Part shown: piece after piece, positions 56,140 through 64,000 of the stretch | Layout of the letters: every line of letters starts with the position of its first letter | Position numbering within the stretch: position 1 is the first letter of the stretch | Assembly: GCF_042675725.1 (NCBI RefSeq) | Contig: NZ_JBHTJN010000008.1 | Span: 206,225 to 270,224 of the forward strand | Reading direction: 5' to 3' | Length of the DNA: 64,000 bases | From: Seminibacterium arietis | GTDB taxonomy: Bacteria > Pseudomonadota > Gammaproteobacteria > Enterobacterales > Pasteurellaceae | Program-made: the position numbers and the translations under genes | Notes under the pieces: model-generated | Told to the model about the DNA's origin: nothing | The model's database searches: none | What the model saw: the letters and a program-made list of their open reading frames with translations, nothing else

Positions 56140-56456
56140 TAGGAGCCATGCTCAATGTAAAAACGCTCATTTTTGCCATTATTGCTTTTTTAGTTTGTAG
56201 AAATGCTTATTTATATTTTTATAACGAACGGCAGGCGGAAGAATTGCAGCAATTAAGACAGGAAACGCAACTTGCAATTAACCGCTTAGATCACTTTGTT
56301 GAACAGCAACAACAGTTAAACAAAGCGATAGAACAGCTAGAACAATACAAACACGAGCAACAGCAACAAACCGAACACACGCTAAATGATGAAAAAAATA
56401 AAAATTGGAGTGATCAGCCTGTGCCTAGTGGCGTTGTTGAATTGCTCACAAAATAA
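56124..56456 (+). CDS. Spanin inner-membrane subunit Rz
   Basis: 110 residues from the ATG at 56124 (AAAAGGAAAG upstream): one membrane helix (about 12-28) and a periplasmic coiled coil (EELQQLRQETQLAINRL). Together with Rz1 it disrupts the outer membrane at lysis. The Rz1 start lies inside this gene in another frame. Confidence 0.85.
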   Translation: MLTQLIGAMLNVKTLIFAIIAFLVCRNAYLYFYNERQAEELQQLRQETQLAINRLDHFVEQQQQLNKAIEQLEQYKHEQQQQTEHTLNDEKNKNWSDQPVPSGVVELLTK

Positions 56457-56658
56457 CCGCACTTTATACCGCCTAAATTGCGTACAGGTGCCACGCTGCG
56501 AACCGCCACGATTAACCATTAAAACAAATGGCGACCTCGTGCGGAGTATCCAGCAACAAAAACAAATTATTAAATTATGTGAACTCGCTCAACGCAGTTT
56601 ACAACAATGTATCAATGACTTTAATAACACCATAGAGGGAAAAAAAAATGACAACTGA
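56386..56658 (+). CDS. Spanin outer-membrane lipoprotein Rz1
   Basis: 90 residues with a signal sequence and lipobox (SLCLVALLNCSQ, lipid on Cys20). Starts within Rz in another frame, overlapping it by 71 nt, the classic nested-spanin arrangement. The mature part has PRCEPP, the Pro-rich feature of Rz1 proteins. Confidence 0.83.
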   Translation: MMKKIKIGVISLCLVALLNCSQNNRTLYRLNCVQVPRCEPPRLTIKTNGDLVRSIQQQKQIIKLCELAQRSLQQCINDFNNTIEGKKNDN

Positions 56659-56971
56659 AAACCAACAAAACAACGCACAAGCATTACTTGAAAAATTACG
56701 CAATCAAAACCGCCAAACCGCCACCGTTATCATTGATGACAGTTTTGAGTTAATTTTTCACCGTGATGACGCGGCATTTGAATTACTACAAAATGAAATC
56801 ACTGAAAATAATAAAATCGTACCAGTGAAAGATTATTTAATGGCGATTGTCGAACCAAGCCAACGCGACATTTTAACCGAGATTTTGAAAAGCCAATTGT
56901 TATACGCTCAAATCGTAGAAGTGGTCAATAATGCCTTTATTCCAAAAATCAAGGTAGAGTTAAAAAACTAA
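56648..56971 (+). CDS. Tail assembly chaperone gpE
   Basis: 107 residues. In P2-type phages gpE and its frameshifted extension chaperone the tape measure protein during tail assembly. Here gpE lies before the tape measure gene and its stop directly follows an A_AAA_AAC heptamer. Overlaps Rz1 by 11 nt. Confidence 0.85.
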   Translation: MTTENQQNNAQALLEKLRNQNRQTATVIIDDSFELIFHRDDAAFELLQNEITENNKIVPVKDYLMAIVEPSQRDILTEILKSQLLYAQIVEVVNNAFIPKIKVELKN

Positions 56972-57156
56972 CCGAGCGGGTGGAAAAAATCGAACAGAAC
57001 GGACTTTCACAGGCGTACGCCTTGAAAGCGTTCTATCTTCCAACCGCAGAAGAAAATGAAGCAAATTTAGCAAAAGCCCTATGGCTACACAAAACATTTT
57101 TTGAAAGCCTTGCCAATGCAGTGGCAAGCGGTATCGCAAAAGCCTTTAAAGGCTAA
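56648..57156 (+). CDS. gpE+E' fusion made by -1 frameshift
   Basis: The -1 frame after gpE stays open and reads LTERVEKIEQNGLSQAYALK to FKG, ending 11 nt before the tape measure ATG; it has no start of its own. Slipping -1 at the heptamer joins it to gpE, giving about 169 residues. P2 makes E+E' in this way. The fusion should be made at a small fraction of gpE. Confidence 0.85.
56962..56968 (+). other. A_AAA_AAC slippery site of gpE/gpE+E'
   Basis: In frame TTA AAA AAC TAA: the heptamer A_AAA_AAC sits directly before the gpE stop, an ideal programmed -1 site. After the slip the next codon is CTA. Confidence 0.88.
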
Positions 57157-57166
57157 GGATTAACAC

Positions 57167-59269
57167 ATGGCTCACGGTTTAGAACTTATCATATCAATGA
57201 CCGACAGGATCACAGGACCATTAAAGCAGGTGACTAAAAGCCTTGACCGCTTAGGCGAACGAGGCAAACACGCCATGACCCAGATCGGAATCGGTGTCGC
57301 TGGTATTGTGGGAGCAGGTTACGCCCTGAAAAGTGCGGTTGAACCTGCTCTTGAATTTAACCGAGCCATGAGCGAGATCAAAGCCGTCGGCATAGGCGAC
57401 AGCGGACTGAAAAAAATAGAACAATTTGCCTTAGATTTCTCTTCTAGTTACGGATTAGCCTCCGTTGAAGTGGTCAATTCAACAAACGAAATTGCCAGAG
57501 CAATCGACGGCTTGACCGACAATGAATTAATCTCATTTTCTAAAAGTGCCAACTTGCTGGCTAAATCCACAGGCTCAAACGTGCAAGAAATGGGATCTTA
57601 TTTATCGCAAATGTACGGCATATTCCAACGCCAAGCGGACAAAATGGGGCGGTCTAAATGGGTTGAAGCGGTCGCAGGTCAGGCAGCAGTGACTGCCAAT
57701 ATGTACAAATCAAGCGGAAAAAGTTTGATGATGGCGTACACCAATCTAGGCAGCATGGGGGAAGCTGCGGGCATTTCAGTAGCGGAACAATTGGCAGTAA
57801 TAGGCACATTACAAGGAGCATTCGCCGACGGACAAGCGGGGACAAAATACGCCGCATTTTTGCGAGGTGTAACCAAAGCCCAACAAAAACTAGGACTTGA
57901 ATTTTTAGATAGTCAAAACCGCATGAAACCAATCACCGAAATATTACAGGTGATTAAAAACCGTTACGGCGATTTAACCGACGAACTAGACAAAGCAGAG
58001 TTAGCGAAAGCATTCGGCACTGAAGAAGCGATCCAAGTAATCAACTTCTTAATGGCAAAAACCGACAAACTAAAAGGCGACATCAGTAAAATAGACGAGG
58101 TCAAAGGCTTATCCGACGCAATGGCAGTGGCAAAAATCACTACCGACAGTTGGGCAAGATTAGGGCAAATCATAACCAATTTAAAAACAACGATAGGCAC
58201 AACCATCTTAAACGCCTTAGAGCCAATTAGCTCAAAAATTGCCGACATCGGACAACGCCTAGTCAATTATTTCAACCGCTACAAAAACATTGCGAAATTA
58301 ATCGGCGGTGTTTTTGCCGTATTAATTGGCGGCGGTGGACTGGTTGCCGTGGCGACCGCCTTAACTGGCATTATTGGATTGATTGGCGTAGTAGGCGGAT
58401 TATTCACCGCCCTTGCTCTGCCTGTGTTAATCGTCTGTGCAAAAATCGCCTTAATTGGCGTGGCGGTGTATGGCTTATGGAAAATATTTAAACCGTTTTT
58501 TATCGGCGTTGTTGACGGCTTTAGCAACGCATTTAACGCCATGCAACCACTAAAACAAAGTTTTCTCAGCATTTGGCAATCACTGAAAACCATAGCAAGC
58601 ACGCTATTTAACATCATAGGCTTGTGCGACACCTCCAACAGCCAATTAAACAGCATGGCAACCGTCGGCGAATTCGTCGGCGAAGTGTTGGGCGGTATGC
58701 TCAATTTTATTGCCGAACTGATCGGCGGAGTGGCTACCAGCCTTGAACGTGCCACCGCCTTTTTAGTGGATATGTTCGACACAATCACCACAGGTTGGAA
58801 CGACACCGCCAACGCCTTTAAAAATAAAAGCGTGCTAGACGGCTTAATTGAAATGGCAAAAACGATCCGCAACGTATTTTTAAAAATATTTGAACACATC
58901 ACTAACGGCGTAATAGAAGTGGTGAATTTCATCATCAGACAGTTGAACAAATTACCGGGCGTTGAACTCCCTGTAATACCAAAATGGCAAAACGTCAACC
59001 ACCTAAACGCCGTTAATCTTGCAAAAATGAACAGCGGAGCGGTAGCCGTCGGCGGTACAATTACTAATCAATTAGAGGGAGCGTCAATCCCATTACCGCA
59101 AGCTGTGCAACCGAAATTTGAAAAAGTCAACAAAGGCACCGCGGAGAAAATACTCAACAATAGCAACATCAACAATAGTATTAATATTCATCAATTGAAA
59201 ATAGAAACCAACAACGCGGAAGACTTGCTGCAACAAATCAAAGACCGCCAACAAATACAGGCAGGCTAA
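57167..59269 (+). CDS. Tail tape measure protein (P2 gpT)
   Basis: 700 residues. Starts LELIISMTDRITGPLKQVTK, the PhageMin_Tail type; the middle has several hydrophobic helices (about 375-450). It sets tail length and passes into the host envelope during DNA injection. 700 residues predicts a tail of roughly HP1 size. Confidence 0.93.
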   Translation: MAHGLELIISMTDRITGPLKQVTKSLDRLGERGKHAMTQIGIGVAGIVGAGYALKSAVEPALEFNRAMSEIKAVGIGDSGLKKIEQFALDFSSSYGLASVEVVNSTNEIARAIDGLTDNELISFSKSANLLAKSTGSNVQEMGSYLSQMYGIFQRQADKMGRSKWVEAVAGQAAVTANMYKSSGKSLMMAYTNLGSMGEAAGISVAEQLAVIGTLQGAFADGQAGTKYAAFLRGVTKAQQKLGLEFLDSQNRMKPITEILQVIKNRYGDLTDELDKAELAKAFGTEEAIQVINFLMAKTDKLKGDISKIDEVKGLSDAMAVAKITTDSWARLGQIITNLKTTIGTTILNALEPISSKIADIGQRLVNYFNRYKNIAKLIGGVFAVLIGGGGLVAVATALTGIIGLIGVVGGLFTALALPVLIVCAKIALIGVAVYGLWKIFKPFFIGVVDGFSNAFNAMQPLKQSFLSIWQSLKTIASTLFNIIGLCDTSNSQLNSMATVGEFVGEVLGGMLNFIAELIGGVATSLERATAFLVDMFDTITTGWNDTANAFKNKSVLDGLIEMAKTIRNVFLKIFEHITNGVIEVVNFIIRQLNKLPGVELPVIPKWQNVNHLNAVNLAKMNSGAVAVGGTITNQLEGASIPLPQAVQPKFEKVNKGTAEKILNNSNINNSINIHQLKIETNNAEDLLQQIKDRQQIQAG

Positions 59270-59272
59270 ACC

Positions 59273-59605
59273 ATGAAACAGGCTAAATATTTTGATTTAC
59301 TGGTGACAAACGAAGATATAACACTAGATAGCGGAAACCAACCGCAGTTATGCAATAACCGCCTTTCAATTGCACAAGACATCAAACACGCCATTTTAGA
59401 AAGCGGATTATTGAAAAATTTAATCGCGGAACGCTCACGCATATTAAGAGCGGACATAATTTTACAAATTATTCTAGTAGTAGAAGATGATCCGCGACTA
59501 ATACCGGGAACGGTACACATCAAAGAAGAAAGCAAAAACCGCCTTTTATTAACCGCTGAAACATACGAATTTGGCAAAATTGACCCCACAGAGTTAAGAC
59601 TATGA
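59273..59605 (+). CDS. Baseplate wedge protein, DUF2590 type
   Basis: 110 residues. LTLDSGNQP-like start, SIAQDIKHAILESGL and the VEDDPRLIPGTV segment mark the DUF2590/gp25-like wedge family. Lies 3 nt after the tape measure and overlaps gpJ by 4 nt (ATGA). Confidence 0.83.
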   Translation: MKQAKYFDLLVTNEDITLDSGNQPQLCNNRLSIAQDIKHAILESGLLKNLIAERSRILRADIILQIILVVEDDPRLIPGTVHIKEESKNRLLLTAETYEFGKIDPTELRL

Positions 59606-60765
59606 ACGATTTTAGAAAAATGCTTGAACAAAGCGATTTAATCATCGAAGAACAACAAATTAAACAACAATTTGAACGGCTCACCGCTGAACAAAATTTA
59701 ATTACAAATAACTCAAAAATGTCGCCGTTTTGGCGATTAATCACCGCGATTGCGGTCAAGCCTGTGAAATGGCTCACCGACATGTTAATCGACGAAGTAT
59801 TGCCCAACCTCTTTGTAAAAACCGCCAAAGGAAAATGGCTGCAGTTGCAAGCGTGGCAAGTGGGCTTAGATTTCAAACCAGCGACAAAAGCCCAAGGCGT
59901 GATCAAGTTCACCAAAGAAAGCGACTTAAACGCCGTCACCATTAAAAAAGGCGCAGTTATTCAAACTGAACGAATTAATGAAATTATTTATAAATTAATA
60001 GTCACCGAAGAAACCGAAATTAAAAAAGGTGAATTATCCGCTGAAGTGCCAGTGATCGCCGAACAAGCAGGCAGCGACTACAACCTCGCAAGCGGATATT
60101 ACAAAATATTACCTGAACCAATCACAGGCGTTAAAGCCGTTGAAAACAGTGAAAACTGGCTCACTACACCGGGTGCAGACCGTGAAACCGATGACGAATT
60201 AAGATTACGTTACCGTGTCCAATTTGCCAGCGTAGGACAACATCATATTGACAACGTCTACCGAGGCATGATTGCAGCAGTGGCAGGGCTTTCAGTCGAC
60301 AGAATATTCTTTAAACACGACGCCCCCAGAGGACCGGGAACCGCTAACGCCTATTTATTACTTGATACTGGCGTGACCTCACAGCCATTTATTGACAAAG
60401 TCAACCAACACATACAAAACGGCAACCACGGTCACGGCGATGATCTCATTTGTTACGCCATACCAGAAACAAAACACCGCTTAAGCTGTCATGTATTTTT
60501 CAATCCACAAAGCGGAGTAAGTGCAGTGGAAAAACGCGACATTTTGCAAAAAGTAGAAAATATGATCCGCTGTGCATTCCGTGAAAATAATGATTTCAAT
60601 GTCACCAAAACCTACCCATTTAGCCGTTTTTCGTTCTCTAAATTAGGCGAAGAAATTCACGACCGCCACAACGAAATCGGCTCGCTAATCTGGGGACAAA
60701 CCGACATCACAAACGGCTTAGACATTCCAAGAATAGAAGCCCTAACCGTCGAGGAACAAGCATGA
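59602..60765 (+). CDS. Baseplate assembly protein J
   Basis: 387 residues, Baseplate_J family. TTPGADRETDDELRLRYRVQ is the signature, preceded by GSDYNLASGYYKI. Forms the outer baseplate wedge. Translationally coupled on both sides by 4-nt overlaps. Confidence 0.93.
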   Translation: MNDFRKMLEQSDLIIEEQQIKQQFERLTAEQNLITNNSKMSPFWRLITAIAVKPVKWLTDMLIDEVLPNLFVKTAKGKWLQLQAWQVGLDFKPATKAQGVIKFTKESDLNAVTIKKGAVIQTERINEIIYKLIVTEETEIKKGELSAEVPVIAEQAGSDYNLASGYYKILPEPITGVKAVENSENWLTTPGADRETDDELRLRYRVQFASVGQHHIDNVYRGMIAAVAGLSVDRIFFKHDAPRGPGTANAYLLLDTGVTSQPFIDKVNQHIQNGNHGHGDDLICYAIPETKHRLSCHVFFNPQSGVSAVEKRDILQKVENMIRCAFRENNDFNVTKTYPFSRFSFSKLGEEIHDRHNEIGSLIWGQTDITNGLDIPRIEALTVEEQA

Positions 60766-61289
60766 TTAACATCAAGTTGCCCTTTTGGCTCAATAATGGC
60801 GAAGTGAAAAAAATCGCCGAGTTGTTCGCTAAATGGTGGCAGTGGGTCGCCATGCGGATTAACTACCCTTTTAGCATTTTAGACGTTGACAGCTGCAATG
60901 AAAAAGTATTGAACTATATCGCCTACCAACGCGATATAGAACGCTTTAACGGCGAACCGCTAGAGCTATACCGAAAACGAGTTAAGTACGCCTTTTTAAA
61001 TGCAAAAGACGCGGGATCAACCGCTGGCTTTATTCGCATATTTGAACGGCTAGAGATTGGCTATGTAGAAATCGTCGAACGTTTTGATAAAGTTAATTGG
61101 GATGTCATCCGCATTCACGTCAGCGACAGCCAACTCGCTAAAAATAATGAATTAATGCACCTAATCATCAGACAATATGGGCGAACCTGTAGAAGGTATC
61201 AATTTGAAGTATTCACCAATCAACCGTTTTTTATTCATCACGGTGAATTTAGTCATGATTATCAGTGCTACCCAATTAAAATTAATTAG
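60762..61289 (+). CDS. Tail protein I (baseplate)
   Basis: 175 residues. KVLNYIAYQRDIERFNGEPL and YRKRVKYAFLNAKDAGSTAG are typical of gpI/DUF2313-type proteins that join the baseplate to the tail fibres. Starts within the gpJ stop and precedes the fibre gene by 43 nt. Confidence 0.87.
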   Translation: MINIKLPFWLNNGEVKKIAELFAKWWQWVAMRINYPFSILDVDSCNEKVLNYIAYQRDIERFNGEPLELYRKRVKYAFLNAKDAGSTAGFIRIFERLEIGYVEIVERFDKVNWDVIRIHVSDSQLAKNNELMHLIIRQYGRTCRRYQFEVFTNQPFFIHHGEFSHDYQCYPIKIN

Positions 61290-61332
61290 CTGTAAAGAAA
61301 CGTAAACAAACCACAACCAAACAGGAAAGAAA

Positions 61333-64000
61333 ATGGCAAGTTTAATCACACCACAATTTGAACAAGACATCGCACAAGCCACCGCCAACGGCTCAAAAAT
61401 CGTTATTGACGGCTTTATCTTTGCATTCATTGAAGGACTAAATGACAACAACCTCCGCGACCATTTAACAATCCCACAAGAAACACAAATCAAACACCGC
61501 CAAGACGTCTCACAAGCTGGCGTCATTAACCGCAATGCGGTTGTTTATTCGGTAACAATGGGAACAGAAATAGGCGACTTTGATTTTAATTTCATTGGCT
61601 TAATCAACAAACAACAGAACAAACTGATTGCTGCTATTTACACCGACACAATCAAAAAAATCAAAAATAAAAAAGACATTCAAGGCAACAGCCTCACACG
61701 TTCAATTTTGCTTGAATTTAAAGGAGCGGAAAAGCTCACCCAAATTCAAATCAACGCCAACACATGGCAAATAGATTTCACCGCAAGACTACACGGACTC
61801 GACGAAAAAAACCGCCTCACCAATCTTGAAATCTATGGCAACGCCGCATTTTTTGCCGACGGCTTTAAACTAAGCCGAAAAGAACAACAAAACCGCACTT
61901 TTTTAGCTGCTCAAGGTGTTGCCTATATTGGCGGATTACGAGCCGAATTAGCCGAACCGCTAGAAGTCATCGGACAACAAGGACACATTGCAGTATTAGA
62001 CGTACATGAACAATTAACCGTCACAGGCAGTTATCAAACGCAAGCACAAGTTAACGTGATTGAACAAGCTGAATTTAAATCGCACTATCAAGACGATCAC
62101 GGCATTACGCACTATTGTGCAAAAATTGCATTATTCAGAATTGAAAGAGACTTTGACCGCAGAAAATTATTTGCCACCGACCTCCGCACCGCTGGCAAAT
62201 TAAACCCCCTTGATTTAACCGCAGACACCACAAGCCAAGCAACCGAAAACGGACACGCCCACCGCCTACCACAAGGCGACCACAACACAAAAGGCATAGT
62301 CCAAACCACAGATGATTTGAATTCTGAGAGTGAACAGCTTGCGTTATCCGCCAAAGGAGCAAAAAAATTAAAGCAACTCATTGATGAAAAAAGAATTGAA
62401 ACCTCAGAAGCGGTGAATAGCGACAGTACAACCACCGTGGCAAATTCAAAAGCTGTCAAAAAAGCCTATGACAAAGCGGAATCTGCTCACAACGAAGCAG
62501 CCAAAAAACTACCGCTAACAGGTGGCACATTAACAGGCAAATTAATCATCAATCACAGAGAAGATGAAAAACTCACCGCCAAACTCACCAACGGCGAAAA
62601 ATTAACCCTAAATGTCAAAAACCAAGACCACGAAAACGCCTTAAGTTTTCACCGCACTTCAAGCCGTGGCAACAAGGCGATTAATTTTCCAATGAGTGTC
62701 GAAGATGAAAATGTTGCTTATCAAGAGTGGACCAATCAACAAATCAATAAAAAAGGTGTTCCCCTCGGCTCTATTGTGGCATTCCCAACACAGGTGAGAA
62801 GCCCACAAGGCTTTTTGCTGTGCGACGGCTCAACCTTTGAGCAAGACACCTACCCAGATTTATACCGCACTTTAGGCAATAGCAACAAACTCCCAGACCT
62901 CACAAAAAGAGATGTCGGCATGCTCGCTTATTTTCCATTCGACCAAATCCCAGAGGGCTGGCTCCCTTGTAACGGCGACGGCATTACCAAAGCCGACCAC
63001 CCAGAACTATTTGACCGCCTCAAAGAAAAATACGGTACCTACCAAAGCGGCAACACCGAATACGCACGCCTACCCAACCCAGAAGACAGATTTATCCGCA
63101 ACGCTGCCAACGGCTTAACCGTGGGACAAAAACAAGCAGGAACCTTAACAGGATTTGACAGCATAGGCGGAAATCATACTGCGTTCGGAGCGTATATCAA
63201 AGAAATTAAAGGCACATTAAAAGACACTGCAGATCAAGTGGGCGGTGATTTAGTTAAAAATACCGAAGACTATAACGCTGGTATAGCGTGGGCAGATTGG
63301 GGCGGAGAAGAACAAGATTTGAGAAAATGCAACAAAATACCAGATAATAGATCTCATTTTTTAGGCGTAATGCGACCGCACTCAATCGCCTTTAAATTAT
63401 GTATCAAAGTAAAAAGCAATTTTGACCAAATCCGCTTTTTTATCAAAGCCTATGGAGCAGTCACCAATATCGGCAATTTAAACGCAGGGAACTTAGCAAG
63501 CGAAATACACGAAATGAGACATTCATACGTAAGCAACGCTAGACTTAAAAAAGTGAAGAAAAAAATATTACGCATTAGCAAAGGCATTCAAGGCGAAACC
63601 ATATGGCGAGGCAAAACAAGCGATCCAGTAGTGTGCAAAACAAAAAATCAAGGCGGTGTGATTTACGTTTTATTTAATATTAAAAGCAAGGAAACAAGAA
63701 CCAAGGGTTACGGCATTCACGAGGACCGCTGGCTATCTTTCCCACTCCTTTATGCAAACGGCACCGTAATAGGCGACACCGACACAGGGGGCGACGCTGG
63801 AGATTATAACTACAATACTGTAATGGGCATTCGAACTAAAAACGTCGTAACCGAGTACGGAGTACGGACAGGTGAAACCGAAATCACTATCACCCCATTA
63901 ATAGATAAAGATATAGGCAGTTGGAAAGACAGTTGGCGAGATAGAACCGCTGTAATCAAAGAAGTAATTGCCTTAGGCGGTGAAGAATTTAACCAAGAAC
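61333..64000 (+). CDS. Tail fibre protein with tail-collar domains (3' end outside window)
   Basis: Open from the ATG at 61333 (AGGAAAGAAA upstream) to the end of the window, at least 889 residues. The N-terminal 150 residues are the DUF3751-type baseplate attachment region (LITPQFEQDIAQATANGSKI). The middle has fibre repeats. Two tail-collar segments follow (GSIVAFPTQVRSPQGFLLCD and PFDQIPEGWLPCNGDG) near residues 478-585. The C-terminal part decides receptor binding and is cut off. It is similar in plan to the HP1 fibre. Confidence 0.92.
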   Translation, partial: MASLITPQFEQDIAQATANGSKIVIDGFIFAFIEGLNDNNLRDHLTIPQETQIKHRQDVSQAGVINRNAVVYSVTMGTEIGDFDFNFIGLINKQQNKLIAAIYTDTIKKIKNKKDIQGNSLTRSILLEFKGAEKLTQIQINANTWQIDFTARLHGLDEKNRLTNLEIYGNAAFFADGFKLSRKEQQNRTFLAAQGVAYIGGLRAELAEPLEVIGQQGHIAVLDVHEQLTVTGSYQTQAQVNVIEQAEFKSHYQDDHGITHYCAKIALFRIERDFDRRKLFATDLRTAGKLNPLDLTADTTSQATENGHAHRLPQGDHNTKGIVQTTDDLNSESEQLALSAKGAKKLKQLIDEKRIETSEAVNSDSTTTVANSKAVKKAYDKAESAHNEAAKKLPLTGGTLTGKLIINHREDEKLTAKLTNGEKLTLNVKNQDHENALSFHRTSSRGNKAINFPMSVEDENVAYQEWTNQQINKKGVPLGSIVAFPTQVRSPQGFLLCDGSTFEQDTYPDLYRTLGNSNKLPDLTKRDVGMLAYFPFDQIPEGWLPCNGDGITKADHPELFDRLKEKYGTYQSGNTEYARLPNPEDRFIRNAANGLTVGQKQAGTLTGFDSIGGNHTAFGAYIKEIKGTLKDTADQVGGDLVKNTEDYNAGIAWADWGGEEQDLRKCNKIPDNRSHFLGVMRPHSIAFKLCIKVKSNFDQIRFFIKAYGAVTNIGNLNAGNLASEIHEMRHSYVSNARLKKVKKKILRISKGIQGETIWRGKTSDPVVCKTKNQGGVIYVLFNIKSKETRTKGYGIHEDRWLSFPLLYANGTVIGDTDTGGDAGDYNYNTVMGIRTKNVVTEYGVRTGETEITITPLIDKDIGSWKDSWRDRTAVIKEVIALGGEEFNQE

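Noticed and set aside
58279..58998. 239-codon open frame on the minus strand inside the tape measure gene
   Set aside because: It is antisense to a clearly coding phage tail gene, has no ribosome site and no recognisable domain; long antisense frames are common in this T-poor coding DNA.
62112..62459. Minus-strand frame and the plus-strand frame at 62912-63118 inside the tail fibre gene
   Set aside because: The fibre frame from 61333 is open through the whole region with recognisable fibre and collar domains; the others are shadows.

Overview
The window is a Pasteurellaceae chromosome segment. The Haemophilus-type DNA uptake signal AAGTGCGGT (or its complement ACCGCACTT) recurs throughout the housekeeping genes, often as inverted pairs that form terminators. 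The proteins, gene order and low G+C also fit Haemophilus or close relatives. I cannot fix the species.

Region 1 (1-25.9 kb) is host backbone: apaH-rsmA, rpmE, priA-ftsN, a phosphoethanolamine transferase held out of frame by a CAAT tetranucleotide repeat (a phase-variation switch), a TetR regulator with an RND efflux pair, sdaA, murA-ibaG-mlaBCDEF (phospholipid retrograde transport), lptCAB-ptsN-rapZ (LPS export plus regulators), ubiD, smpB, an EEP-family hydrolase and a RidA-like protein.

Region 2 (about 26.2-35.7 kb) is a very A+T-rich defence island in which I saw no uptake signal. All genes are on the minus strand. It holds the wreck of a type I restriction-modification locus: a broken P4-type integrase fused to the end of hsdR, an hsdM cut short by a deletion into hsdS, and an hsdS with an amber codon. 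Next to it is a RloC/PrrC-like anticodon nuclease gene split at an A_AAA_AAG slippery heptamer. A second module pairs a zinc-knuckle AAA ATPase with an AlwI-like PD-(D/E)XK nuclease whose 5' end is missing. An 11-bp repeat, GAGTGGGAGTA, resembling the end of guaA (a known island attachment site), flanks the R-M/RloC unit. Its 8-bp core recurs where the nuclease gene breaks off.

Region 3 (about 35.7-64 kb, running off the end) is the left part of an HP1/P2-type prophage: integrase, a TerB-like/BRCT accessory gene, LexA-type repressor, Cro- and Cox-like proteins, small early genes, HUH replication protein, Ogr-type activator, leftward portal and terminase genes, and a rightward capsid-lysis-tail operon. 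The lysis genes include a P1 Lyz-type SAR endolysin and nested Rz/Rz1. The tail genes include gpE/gpE+E' made by -1 frameshifting at A_AAA_AAC. The tail fibre gene continues past the window. Uptake signals occur inside the prophage, so it is better adapted to this family than the defence island is.
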